A stretch of DNA of 64,000 bases, from assembly GCF_026167665.1 (NCBI RefSeq), contig NZ_CP098740.1, positions 2,728,001-2,792,000 of the forward strand, in the 5' to 3' direction. The stretch comes from Streptomyces drozdowiczii (GTDB lineage: Bacteria; Actinomycetota; Actinomycetes; Streptomycetales; Streptomycetaceae). Within the stretch, counting starts at the first letter, position 1; the number at the start of each line of letters is the position of its first letter. Under the pieces are notes generated by a model, which searched no databases, was not told where the DNA came from, and saw nothing but the letters and a program-made list of their open reading frames with translations. Shown here piece after piece: positions 7,676-16,309 of this stretch. The position numbers were made by a program, and so were the translations under genes.

Positions 7676-9058
7676 GTGAACGACCAGCACCCCCACGCCG
7701 GGTATGCCGGATACGACGGCTACACCACGGGCAGCTTCGAGACGGACCCGCTCTTCGGCTCCCTCCCCGGCACCGGCGTCACCTACGACGGCGCCTACGA
7801 CGCCTCGTACGACACCTCGCAGGGCTACGGCATCCCGTACACCGGCGGTGAGACCGGATACGGCGGCTCGTACGACACCACCCAGTGGGACACCGGCGCG
7901 CACCACGGCTATCAGGCCCAGCAGCAGCCGCAGTACGACACCGCCACGACCTGGCTGCCGGCGGAGGGCTACGACTCCGGCCAGTGGGACACCACCACCT
8001 GGACCGCCGCGGCGACCGCGTGGCCCTCGGACGACACGGGGACGTACGACACCGGCGTGTACGACGCCACCGCCTGGAACACCGGCGCCACGCCCGGGCA
8101 CGAAGAGCAAAATGTGCAAAGCCCGGCCGCCTCGAACGAAGCCGAACAGGCCGCCCCCTCGGAGACGTACGAGACCTACGAGTCCTACGACGGGCACGAC
8201 TCCTACGACTACGACCCCTACGAGGCCCACCGCCGGGCCGACGACGGCGGCGAGCCGGACGAGGCCGCCGAGCCGCACCCCGATCTCGCCCCCACGGAGC
8301 CCCGCCGCGGCGGCCGCAGCCGCAGGCGTTCCCCCGCGAAGCGCTCCGCACTCCTCACCGTCGCCGTTCCCTCCGCCTGCGTGATGAGCGTGGCCGGGAT
8401 CGCCGCCGCCTCCGTGAGCGGCATGGGCGGGGACGAGACGAAGGCGGACGCGACCACCACCATGGCCGCCGCCGACCCCGGCACGGTCAAGCCGGTCGCG
8501 GCCAACAACGCGCTGGACACCCAGCTCGCCAACCTCAGCGCCGACGCCGAGAACTTCGCGGACCGCGCCAGCCGCACCCAGGAACGCATCGACCTGAAGC
8601 AGCGGCAGGATGCCGAGAAGAAGAAGCGCGCGGCCGAGGCCGCCCGCAAGGAGGCCCTGCGCCCCAAGTTCGTGATGCCGGTCAAGCAGCACGGGCTGAG
8701 CGCCTACTTCGGGCAGGCGGGCGTCAACTGGATGTCCGTGCACACGGGCATCGACTTCCCCGTCCAGTACGGCACCCCGGTGATGGCGGCGACCGACGGC
8801 ACGGTCCGTACGCAGTACAACACCGCCTACGGCAACATGGCCATCGTGACCATGGCCGACGGCACGGAGACCTGGTACTGCCACCTCAGCAGCACCCGTA
8901 TCCGCTCGGGCCCGGTCAAGGCCGGCGATGTCATCGCGTACTCCGGGAACTCCGGGAACTCGACCGGCCCGCACATGCACTTCGAGGTGCGGCCGGGCGG
9001 CGGCGCGGCGATCGACCCGCTGCCGTGGCTGCGCGGCCACGGGATCAACCCGACCTGA
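7676..9058 (+). CDS. M23 family metallopeptidase (LytM-type), membrane-anchored
   Basis: A 460-residue protein. The first 200 residues are a Tyr/Asp/Thr-rich low-complexity region (repeated YDTxxWD-like units). A basic stretch and one transmembrane helix follow (about residues 222-245), then a short coiled coil. A C-terminal M23 domain completes it, with HTGIDF (Zn ligands HxxxD) and HMHFE (HxH). GTG 7676 is chosen over upstream in-frame codons because the homologous part starts there and a GAGAGAGAAG stretch precedes it. The domain predicts peptidoglycan cross-bridge cleavage outside the membrane. NlpC/P60 hydrolase genes are close by. Confidence 0.88.
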   Translation: MNDQHPHAGYAGYDGYTTGSFETDPLFGSLPGTGVTYDGAYDASYDTSQGYGIPYTGGETGYGGSYDTTQWDTGAHHGYQAQQQPQYDTATTWLPAEGYDSGQWDTTTWTAAATAWPSDDTGTYDTGVYDATAWNTGATPGHEEQNVQSPAASNEAEQAAPSETYETYESYDGHDSYDYDPYEAHRRADDGGEPDEAAEPHPDLAPTEPRRGGRSRRRSPAKRSALLTVAVPSACVMSVAGIAAASVSGMGGDETKADATTTMAAADPGTVKPVAANNALDTQLANLSADAENFADRASRTQERIDLKQRQDAEKKKRAAEAARKEALRPKFVMPVKQHGLSAYFGQAGVNWMSVHTGIDFPVQYGTPVMAATDGTVRTQYNTAYGNMAIVTMADGTETWYCHLSSTRIRSGPVKAGDVIAYSGNSGNSTGPHMHFEVRPGGGAAIDPLPWLRGHGINPT

Positions 9059-9074
9059 GGCAGCGGGAGACGTC

Positions 9075-9109
9075 GTCACGGCCGGGGCCTCGGGGGCTCC
9101 GGCCGTGAC
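9075..9109. terminator. bidirectional terminator between M23 peptidase and pcrA
   Basis: GTCACGGCCGG (9075-9085) pairs perfectly with CCGGCCGTGAC (9099-9109). It separates two convergent genes. Confidence 0.8.
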
Positions 9110-9116
9110 GCGTGTC

Positions 9117-11554
9117 TCAGAGCTTCTGCACCGGCGCGTACCGCAGGAGCAGCTTCTTGGGGCGGTCGTCGCCGAAGTCGACCGTGGCCTTCGCCTGGTC
9201 TCCGACGCCCTCGACCGCCGTCACCGTGCCCAGGCCGAACTGGTCGTGCGTGACCCGGTCGCCCGCGACCAGGGTGATCGTCGGCTTGTCCGAGGTCCGC
9301 CGGGTCGCGAAGCCGGAGGGGCCGGAGCGGGCCCGGGAGGCGGAGAGCGACGAGGTGATCCCCGAGGTGGGGCCCGCCGGGGCGGCCATCGGGCCCTTGC
9401 GCTTCCAGTCCAGGTGCTGGTCCGGGATCTCCTCCAGGAACCGCGACGGCGGGTTGTACGAGGGCTGGCCCCAGGCGCTGCGCATGGCGGCGCGGGTCAG
9501 ATACAACCGCTCGCGGGCGCGGGTGATGCCGACGTAGGCGAGGCGGCGCTCCTCCTCCAGCTCCTTGACCTGGCCGAGCGCCCGCATGTGCGGGAAGACG
9601 CCGTCCTCCATGCCGGTCAGGAAGACGACCGGGAATTCGAGGCCCTTCGCGGTGTGCAGGGTCATCAGCGTGATGACGCCGGAGCCGTCGGTGTCCTCGT
9701 CCGGGATCTGGTCGGAGTCGGCGACGAGCGCGACCTGCTCCAGGAACTCCGCGAGCGTGCCCGACCCCTCCTCCTCGCCCCGGTCCTGCTCGAATTCGAG
9801 GGCGACGGCGGCGAGCTCCTGGAGGTTCTCGATGCGGGTCTCGTCCTGGGGGTCGGTGGACGCCTGGAGCTCGGCGAGATAGCCCGTACGCTCCAGGACC
9901 GCTTCCAGCACCACGGCGGGACCGGCGCCGGACTCCACGACCGTGCGCAGCTCCTCCATCAGCGTGTTGAACCGCTTCACGGCGTTGGCCGAGCGGGCGG
10001 CCATGCCGTACGCCTCGTCCACCCGGCGCAGCGCCTGCGGGAAGGTGATCTTCTCGCGCAGCGAGAGCGCGTCGATCATGGCCTCGGCGCGCTCTCCGAT
10101 GCCGCGCTTGGGCACGTTGAGGATGCGGCGGAGCGGGACGTTGTCCTCGGGGTTGGCGAGGACCCGCAGGTAGGCCAGGACGTCCCGGACCTCCTTGCGC
10201 TCGTAGAAGCGGACGCCGCCGACGACCTTGTAGGGCAGGCCGACGCGGATGAAGATCTCCTCGAAGACACGGGACTGCGCGTTCGTCCGGTAGAAGACGG
10301 CGACGTCGCCGGCCTTCGCGTCGCCCGCGTCGGTGAGGCGGTCGATCTCCTCGGCGACGAACTGCGCCTCGTCGTGCTCGGTGTCCGCGACGTAGCCCGT
10401 GATGCGGGCGCCGGTACCGGCGTTGGTCCAGAGGTTCTTGGGGCGGCGGCTCTCGTTGCGCTCGATGACCGCGTTGGCGGCGGACAGGATCGTCTGCGTG
10501 GAGCGGTAGTTCTGCTCCAGGAGGATCGTCGTCGCGTCCGGGTAGTCCTCCTCGAACTGGAGGATGTTGCGGATGGTCGCGCCCCGGAAGGCGTAGATCG
10601 ACTGGTCCGCGTCACCCACGACGCACAGCTCGGCGGGGGCGTTCTCCGGGCCGGCCGGGCCGACCAGCTCGCGTACCAGCGTGTACTGGGCGTGGTTGGT
10701 GTCCTGGTACTCGTCGACGAGGACGTGCCGGAAGCGGCGGCGGTAGTGCTCGGCGACGTCCGGGAACGCCTGGAGCAGGTGGACCGTCGTCATGATGATG
10801 TCGTCGAAGTCCAGCGCGTTGGCCTCGCGCAGCCGGGCCTGGTACATCGCGTACGCCTGGGCGAGCGTCTTCTCGAAGCCGTCGGCCGCCTGGCCCGCGA
10901 AGGTCTCCTCGTCGATCAGCTCGTTCTTGAGGTTGGAGACCTTGGCGGTGAAGGACTTCGGCGGGTACCGCTTCGGGTCCAGCTCCAGATCGCGGCAGAC
11001 CAGGGCCATGAGCCGCTTGGAGTCGGCGGCGTCGTAGATCGAGAACGAGGACGTGAAGCCGAGCCGCTTGGACTCGCGGCGCAGGATGCGGACGCAGGCG
11101 CTGTGGAAGGTCATCACCCACATCGCGTTGGCCCGGGGCCCGACCAGCTGCTCGACGCGCTCCTTCATCTCGCCGGCGGCCTTGTTGGTGAAGGTGATCG
11201 CCAGGATCTGGCCGGGGTGGACGCCCCGCTCGGCCAGCAGGTGGGCGATGCGGTGGGTGAGCACCCTGGTCTTGCCGGAGCCCGCGCCGGCCACGATGAG
11301 CAGGGGCGACCCGGCGTGCACGACGGCGGCGCGCTGCTCGGTGTTCAGCCCGTCGAGCAGCGCCTCGGGGTCGATGACGGGGCGGTGCGCGCCGTCGCGG
11401 TAGTACGCGTCACGGGGCGGCGGGGGCCTTCGAACACGCCCGCGAACAGGTCCTCCGGCACCGCTTCGGGTGCGGGGTCCTCGGGGGGCGGCGGGGGCGC
11501 GTCCTCCTCCTGCTGGAGGCCGGCCAGGAAACTGTCGTCAAAGAGGCTGCTCAT
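9117..11554 (-). CDS. pcrA: ATP-dependent DNA helicase PcrA/UvrD, frame broken by a 1-base deletion
   Basis: The body of the protein has Walker A AGAGSGKT, the DEYQDTN box and the superfamily-1 motifs QNYRST and TLHTAKGLEF. A C-terminal Tudor-like end (VTHDQFGLGTV) binds RNA polymerase in PcrA proteins. The first 45 residues (MSSLFDDSFLAG onward, start 11554) lie in a different frame. Adding one G to the GGGGG run at 11422-11426 joins them into an 812-residue helicase with the expected PPPPRDAYYRDGAHRPVID linker. The helicase acts in nucleotide-excision and recombination repair. The promoter at 11564-11585 matches the damage motif. Without the repair the frame could only start internally, near 11321, losing the region before the ATP-binding loop. 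Confidence 0.92.
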
Positions 11555-11563
11555 CGCTGTCCG

Positions 11564-11585
11564 AGTCTAAGGCGCCCGACTGACA
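11564..11585 (-). promoter_or_regulatory. PafBC-type damage promoter of pcrA, near-leaderless
   Basis: On the minus strand TGTCAGTC (11585-11578) is followed after 8 bases by TAGACT (11569-11564). It fits TGTCRGTG-N8-TAnnnT with one mismatch, the last base of the upstream box. The predicted start is near 11557, three bases before the ATG at 11554. No Shine-Dalgarno sequence is visible, so the mRNA is probably leaderless. Confidence 0.65.
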
Positions 11586-11641
11586 CCCGGCCCCGGTCCG
11601 AAAAGGTCACGGAAATGTATCGGGCATATCGCACACCAACC

Positions 11642-11671
11642 TTCACAGCGGCCCCATCAGTTGGCTAGCGT
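11642..11671 (+). promoter_or_regulatory. candidate promoter of the riboswitch-controlled hydrolase
   Basis: TTCACA (11642-11647), an 18-base spacer and TAGCGT (11666-11671) lie about 25 bases upstream of the riboswitch. It is a plausible vegetative-sigma promoter, divergent from the pcrA promoter. Confidence 0.45.
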
Positions 11672-11700
11672 GCACGTTCGGACGGCCCGTACCCCCAGAG

Positions 11701-11852
11701 GCGACCTACGCCGAGCGTGCCGCCACGCCGAATCCGGGCCCGCCCGGAACCGGGGACCCACACGTAGTACCGGGGTGAATCGGTCCTTCCCCACCGGACC
11801 GTAGGGCAGCCTTCCGTTCCGCCCGAACCCGACAGCTAACCCGGTAGGCGGT
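11701..11852 (+). ncRNA. c-di-AMP (ydaO-yuaA) riboswitch
   Basis: Several conserved elements of the ydaO class appear in order: GCCGAATCCGGG (11728-11739), CGGAACCGGGGA (11745-11756), GGGGTGAATCGG (11772-11783), GTAGGGCAGCC (11801-11811), then CCCGAACCCGACAGC and TAACCCGGTAGGCG (11822-11850). The closing CCTAC (11705-11709) and GTAGG (11844-11848) can pair. Streptomyces uses this class before resuscitation factors and other cell-wall hydrolases, turning them down when c-di-AMP is high. The hydrolase gene starts 22 bases later. Confidence 0.88.
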
Positions 11853-11873
11853 CCACGGAAGGAGATGCCGGCC

Positions 11874-13019
11874 TTGGCGTCGCATCGCAAACCGCGCACC
11901 CGGATGCGCTCCACCGTCCCCGCCGTCGGGCTGACCTCGGCCGCGCTGGCCTCGGTGACGCTGCTGTCCTCCCAGAGCGCGATGGCCGCGCCCGCGCCGA
12001 AGCCGAGCATCGAGGAAGTCCAGAAGAGGGTCGACGACCTGTACCGGCAGGCCGGGACCGCCACCCAGAAGTACAACCAGGCCAAGGAGGCCACGGACCG
12101 GCAGAAGTCCAAGGTCGACACGCTCCTGGACAGCGTGGCCGAGCGCACCGAGAAGCTGAACGACGCCCGCAGGACGCTGGGCAACTACGCCGCCGCCCAG
12201 TACCGCAACGGCGGCCTCGCGCCGACCGCGACCTTCTTCCTGGCCGACGACCCGCAGTCGTTCTTCGACCAGACGCACCTCATGGACCGGATGGCCGAGC
12301 GCCAGCAGCAGGCGGTCACGGAGTTCCGTACGCAGCAGGCGAAGGTGTCCAAGCAGCGGGCCGAGGCCGTGGAGAGCCTGGAGACGCTGACCGAGTCGCA
12401 GGCCGATCTGCGCACCAGCAAGCAGAACGTCCAGACGAAGCTGACCGAGGCCCGGACACTGCTGTCGAAGCTGACCGCCGAGGAGAAGGCGCGCCTGGCG
12501 GAGCTGGAGCGCAAGAAGGAGGCGGAGGCGAAGCGGAAGGCGGCGGAGCTGGCGAAGAAGCAGGCCGCCGCCCGTAAGGAGGCCGAGCAGAAGGCCAAGG
12601 AGTCGGGGAGCGGCGGTACGGAGACGGGCTCGGGCTCCGGCTCGGACACCGGCTCCGGGAGCAGCGCCTCCACGAAGGCGGAGAAGGTCCTCGCGTTCGC
12701 CCGCGCCCAGATCGGCAAGCCGTACGTCTGGGGGGCGACCGGCCCCGCCTCGTACGACTGCTCGGGACTGACGCAGGCGGCCTGGAAGGCGGCGGGCGTC
12801 GACCTCCCGCGGACCACCTGGGACCAGGTGAACGTCGGGACCCGGGTCGCGACGGCCGATCTGCAACCCGGTGACCTGGTCTTCTTCTACGACGACATCA
12901 GCCACGTCGGGATCTACAAGGGCGACGGGATGATGATCCACGCGCCGAAGCCCGGGGCGAACGTGCGCGAGGAGTCGATCTACTACATGCCGATCTACGG
13001 GAGTGTGCGCCCGGCCTGA
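11874..13019 (+). CDS. NlpC/P60 family cell-wall hydrolase under riboswitch control
   Basis: A secreted 381-residue protein. It has a signal peptide ending near SQSAMAAP and a long Lys/Glu/Ala coiled coil (roughly residues 45-230). A Gly/Ser linker leads to a C-terminal NlpC/P60 domain with catalytic Cys in YDCSGLTQ and His in ISHVGIY. A second polar site lies in MIHAPKPG. These enzymes cut peptide stems of peptidoglycan (D,L-endopeptidases). TTG 11874 is the likely start: GGAAGGAG at 11857-11864 is nine bases upstream, whereas ATG 11865 abuts it. The paralogue at 13741 begins with the same A-x-H-R-K-P. Confidence 0.88.
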   Translation: MASHRKPRTRMRSTVPAVGLTSAALASVTLLSSQSAMAAPAPKPSIEEVQKRVDDLYRQAGTATQKYNQAKEATDRQKSKVDTLLDSVAERTEKLNDARRTLGNYAAAQYRNGGLAPTATFFLADDPQSFFDQTHLMDRMAERQQQAVTEFRTQQAKVSKQRAEAVESLETLTESQADLRTSKQNVQTKLTEARTLLSKLTAEEKARLAELERKKEAEAKRKAAELAKKQAAARKEAEQKAKESGSGGTETGSGSGSDTGSGSSASTKAEKVLAFARAQIGKPYVWGATGPASYDCSGLTQAAWKAAGVDLPRTTWDQVNVGTRVATADLQPGDLVFFYDDISHVGIYKGDGMMIHAPKPGANVREESIYYMPIYGSVRPA

Positions 13020-13023
13020 CCGG

Positions 13024-13061
13024 GGAAGAGGGCCGGTCCGCGCGGACCGGCCCGCTCTTCC
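13024..13061. terminator. bidirectional terminator
   Basis: GGAAGAG and GGCCGGTCC (13024-13039) pair with GGACCGGCC and CTCTTCC (13044-13061) around a GCGC loop. It ends the hydrolase transcript and the convergent membrane-protein transcript. Confidence 0.8.
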
Positions 13062-13077
13062 GGGGCGCGTCCGCCGC

Positions 13078-13431
13078 TCAGGTCCAGAGCGTGGCGATGA
13101 AGATGTTCGCCAGGGTCAGCGCGCCGACCGCCGCGAAGGCGCCCTTCTCCACCTTCTCCTCGTCCCGCTTGATGTAGACGAGCCCCAGGATCACGACCAG
13201 GAACAGCAGCTTGATGCCGATCTTGACGTTGTTCACGGGGTGGTCGTCGGCCTGGTCCAGGCCGACGAGGGCGACGCCGGTGACGAGCATGGTCAGCGCA
13301 CCGTGCAGCATGCCGGGGACGAACCGGGCGGTGCCGGCCTTCATCGCCTTCATCTGGCCGAGGAAGCCGCCGAGCAGGGCGGCGATGCCGATGATGTGCA
13401 GGGCGACGACGAAATCGATGAGTACACGCAT
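13078..13431 (-). CDS. conserved small integral membrane protein
   Basis: A 117-residue protein with four hydrophobic segments (about residues 5-25, 43-62, 70-88 and 97-115). The first and second are linked by a short loop with basic residues (QMKAMKAG). It is transcribed opposite to both flanking NlpC/P60 genes and ends at a shared terminator. I do not recognise a functional family; there are no catalytic or metal motifs. ATG 13431 is the only sensible start. Confidence 0.75.
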   Translation of the reverse strand: MRVLIDFVVALHIIGIAALLGGFLGQMKAMKAGTARFVPGMLHGALTMLVTGVALVGLDQADDHPVNNVKIGIKLLFLVVILGLVYIKRDEEKVEKGAFAAVGALTLANIFIATLWT

Positions 13432-13740
13432 GGTTCCGCACCCTAGAACCCTCTTCCCGTACCGCTCCGGGCAGGGTGGGGCCTACGGGCCGCTTGAATG
13501 ATGAATGCACTTTTTGCCTGATTCTGCGACCCTTTTCCCGGTCAGCAGGGCTGCAAGAGCGATCACGCAGTGACAATGCCACGCCAAGAGCGGGCAATAA
13601 CCGTCATAACGACACCTTCCCGTGACCTGGGATTAGCGTCCCTTCCCGGTGGCCGTGGACCAGGAACCGTCCTCCCCGGCCACCGGAGAAGCCCGCCGGT
13701 ATACCCCGCCGGGCCGTCGCACGGAAGGACGCCCGCCCCC
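13432..13740. other. divergent intergenic region before the second NlpC/P60 gene
   Basis: This stretch of 309 bases holds an AT-richer patch (13495-13620) likely to contain promoters. A hairpin CCGGTGGCC / GGCCACCGG spans 13646-13686, and the palindrome GGTATACC lies at about 13698-13705. The ydaO consensus elements present upstream of the paralogue are absent. GGAAGGA about ten bases before GTG 13741 is the ribosome binding site. Confidence 0.4.
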
Positions 13741-14787
13741 GTGGCAGCGCATCGCAAACCCAGGCAGCGCCTCACCACCGCCTCCGCGGCCCGCGCCGCG
13801 GCGACCCTCGCCGTCGCCGGAGCCGCGACGGCCGCCGTGCTGCCGGGAGCCGCGCACGCGGACCCCGCGCCCACCGCGAAGCAGGTCAAGGCCCAGGTGG
13901 ACCGGCTGTACCGGGAGGCGGAGGTCGCCACCGAGAAGTACAACGGCGCGAAGTCCGAGGCGACCGCCGCCGCCAAGTCGGTCGACGCCCTGCGCGACGA
14001 GGCCGCCCGCAGGACCGCCCGCCTCAACACCGCCCGCGACGTGCTCGGCGCGTACGCCGCCGCGCAGTACCGGTCCGGCGGCATCGACCCCTCCGTGCAG
14101 CTGGCGCTCTCCTCCGACCCCGACCAGTACCTGCGCCGCGCCACCTACGCGGAGCGGGCCGGAGAGCGCCGGGCCGCCGAGGTGCGCTCGGTGCGCCGCC
14201 AGGTCGCGGAGATCGCCCAGGTACGCGCCGAGGCGGCCGGGAAGCTCACCGAGCTGGCCTCCCGGCAGGCCGCCCTGAAGGAGCACCGGGCGACCGTCCG
14301 CGCCAAGCTGGCCGAGGCCCGCCGCCTGCTCGCCCGCCTCACCCCGGCCGAGCGCGCCTCCTACGACGCCTCCGAGGAGGGCCGCGGGGCCGGCCACGCC
14401 GACCGCAGCGCCCCGCGCTCCCCCGTCGCCGCGCCCAACTCCCGCGCCGCTCAGGCGGTCGCCTTCGCGTACAACGCCCTGGGCAAGCCGTACGTATGGG
14501 GCGCGACCGGGCCGAACTCCTTCGACTGCTCCGGGCTCACCCAGGCCGCCTGGCGCGCCGCCGGGGTGTCGCTGCCCCGGACCACGTACACCCAGATCAA
14601 CGCCGGGCAGCGGGTGCCGCGCTCCCAGCTGGCCCCCGGGGACCTGGTCTTCTTCTACTCGGGCATCAGCCATGTCGGCCTGTACATCGGGAACGGCCGG
14701 ATGATCCACGCGCCGCGTCCCGGGGCCCCGGTCCGGATCGCGCCCCTCGACGAAATGCCCTTCGCGGGGGCGACCCGGGTGGCATAG
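13741..14787 (+). CDS. NlpC/P60 family cell-wall hydrolase (paralogue)
   Basis: A 348-residue secreted protein with the same plan as the gene at 11874: signal peptide ending near GAAHADPAP, a coiled coil (about residues 45-210), then the NlpC/P60 domain. The catalytic Cys is in FDCSGLTQ and the His in ISHVGLY, with MIHAPRPG at the end. GTG 13741 is supported by GGAAGGA upstream and by matching the paralogue's N-terminus. The two genes look like a tandem duplication split by the small membrane protein gene. Only the first has a riboswitch, so their regulation has diverged. Confidence 0.87.
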   Translation: MAAHRKPRQRLTTASAARAAATLAVAGAATAAVLPGAAHADPAPTAKQVKAQVDRLYREAEVATEKYNGAKSEATAAAKSVDALRDEAARRTARLNTARDVLGAYAAAQYRSGGIDPSVQLALSSDPDQYLRRATYAERAGERRAAEVRSVRRQVAEIAQVRAEAAGKLTELASRQAALKEHRATVRAKLAEARRLLARLTPAERASYDASEEGRGAGHADRSAPRSPVAAPNSRAAQAVAFAYNALGKPYVWGATGPNSFDCSGLTQAAWRAAGVSLPRTTYTQINAGQRVPRSQLAPGDLVFFYSGISHVGLYIGNGRMIHAPRPGAPVRIAPLDEMPFAGATRVA

Positions 14788-14829
14788 GCTCCGGCCCTCC
14801 GAAGCCAACGGCCCGAAGGACACCCGCAC

Positions 14830-15591
14830 ATGCCGATGGACGCCGACGTCCAGACCCATGCCCGTACGCTCACGCTGCGCTCCCCGGACCATGTCCGCGT
14901 CGGGCCGTTCGTGATCCGCTACAACCCGAACTGGTCGCTGAAGTACGCCAACTACGCGATCCCGGACCAGGACGCCGAGCCCACCCCCGGCGAACTCGAC
15001 GCACTCATAGCGGCGTTCCGCGAGCGGGACCGGATGCCCCGCCTGGAGTTCCTGCCCGGCTGGGCGCCCGCCGTCGAACCGGCGCTGCTCGCCGCCGGGT
15101 TCACCGTCGAGAACCGCGCCCCGATCCTCGCCTGCGCCCCCGGCGGCCTCGTGGACCCGAAGCCGGTCGCGGGCCTGGTCATGGCCGAGCCCGCGTCCGA
15201 CGCGGAGTTCGCCGCCGCCGCGCTCGTCCAGCACCTGGGCTACGGCGGGGAGGGCGAGCCCGAGGACGGCACGGTCGAGTGGCTGCGCGACGCGGTCGCC
15301 GGCGGCGGGGTCGCCGCGCTCGCGACGGTCGGCGGCGTACCGGCGGGCGCGGGCGGCTGCTCGGTCCCGGTGGACGGGCTGAGCGAGCTGGCGGGCCTGG
15401 CGGTCGGCGCGGACTTCCGCCGCCGGGGCATCGGCGCCGCGCTCTCCGCCCACCTGACGCGCACCGCGTTCGCGCGGGGCTGCCGGGTGGTGTGGCTGGA
15501 GCCGGGCGACGCCGACGTGGAGCGGATCTACGTCTCCATCGGCTACCGCAGGATCGGCGAGAAGTTGAACATCTCGCTGGACCCGGCCTGA
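14830..15591 (+). CDS. GNAT family N-acetyltransferase
   Basis: A 253-residue protein. The C-terminal half has the acetyl-CoA-binding signature VGADFRRRGIGAAL (Q/RxxGxG/A) near residue 195 and a typical ending IYVSIGYRRIGEKLNISL. The N-terminal 120 residues form a second, more divergent GNAT-like half, so a tandem-GNAT arrangement is possible. The substrate cannot be deduced. ATG 14830 starts 42 bases after the hydrolase stop with no clear terminator between, so read-through is possible. Confidence 0.8.
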   Translation: MPMDADVQTHARTLTLRSPDHVRVGPFVIRYNPNWSLKYANYAIPDQDAEPTPGELDALIAAFRERDRMPRLEFLPGWAPAVEPALLAAGFTVENRAPILACAPGGLVDPKPVAGLVMAEPASDAEFAAAALVQHLGYGGEGEPEDGTVEWLRDAVAGGGVAALATVGGVPAGAGGCSVPVDGLSELAGLAVGADFRRRGIGAALSAHLTRTAFARGCRVVWLEPGDADVERIYVSIGYRRIGEKLNISLDPA

Positions 15592-15604
15592 TCCGAAAAG
15601 GCCC

Positions 15605-16309
15605 CTAGACCAGCCGTCGCGCCGTCGCCCAGCGGGTGAGTTCGTGGCGGTTGGAGAGCTGGAGTTTGCGGAGCACCGCCGAGACGTGGGACTCGACCGT
15701 CTTCACCGAGATGAACAGCTGCTTGGCGATCTCCTTGTACGCGTAGCCCCGGGCGATCAGGCGCAGCACCTCGCGCTCGCGCTGGGTCAGCCGGTCCAGG
15801 TCCTCGTCGACCGGGGGCGCGTCCGTGGAGGCGAAGGCGTCGAGGACGAAGCCGGCCAGGCGGGGCGAGAAGACGGCGTCGCCGTCCTGGACCCGGAAGA
15901 CCGAGTCGACCAGGTCGGTGCCGGTGATCGTCTTGGTGACGTACCCCCGGGCGCCGCCCCGGATGACGCCGATGACGTCCTCGGCGGCGTCGGACACGGA
16001 GAGCGCGAGGAAGCGCACCGGGTTCTCGGCGGCGCCCATCAGGGGCGCGCAGCGGCGCAGCACCTCGACGCCGCCGCCGCCGGGGAGGTGGACGTCGAGG
16101 AGGACGACCTCGGGGCGGGTCGCCGTGATGACGGTGACCGCCTGGTCGACGTCGGCCGCCTCGCCGACGACCTCGACGCCGGTCTCCTCGGTGCGGCCGA
16201 TCTCGGCCTGGACGCCGGTGCGGAACATCCGGTGGTCGTCGACGAGCACGACTCGTACCCGGCGCTGCGGGTTCTCCTGGCCCCCGGCCGCCTCACTGGT
16301 CCCGTTCAT
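15605..16309 (-). CDS. LuxR-type (NarL family) response regulator
   Basis: A 234-residue regulator. The receiver domain (residues about 18-140) has VVLVDDH near the start and the phospho-accepting Asp in VVLLDVHLPG. The C-terminal helix-turn-helix reads LTQREREVLRLIARGYAYKEIA then VKTVESHVSAVLRKL. ATG 16309 lies inside the last codons of the kinase gene (17-base overlap), so the pair is co-translated. The neighbouring PspC protein suggests an envelope-stress role, which is an inference. Confidence 0.9.
   Translation of the reverse strand: MNGTSEAAGGQENPQRRVRVVLVDDHRMFRTGVQAEIGRTEETGVEVVGEAADVDQAVTVITATRPEVVLLDVHLPGGGGVEVLRRCAPLMGAAENPVRFLALSVSDAAEDVIGVIRGGARGYVTKTITGTDLVDSVFRVQDGDAVFSPRLAGFVLDAFASTDAPPVDEDLDRLTQREREVLRLIARGYAYKEIAKQLFISVKTVESHVSAVLRKLQLSNRHELTRWATARRLV

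Noticed and set aside
8928..11570. An 880-codon open frame opposite pcrA
   Set aside because: It is a shadow of the helicase; composition and lack of motifs are typical of antisense frames at high GC.
13432..13740. A second c-di-AMP riboswitch before the paralogous hydrolase
   Set aside because: None of the conserved elements (GGGGTGAATC, CCGAACCCGACAGC) are present; only a simple hairpin is seen.
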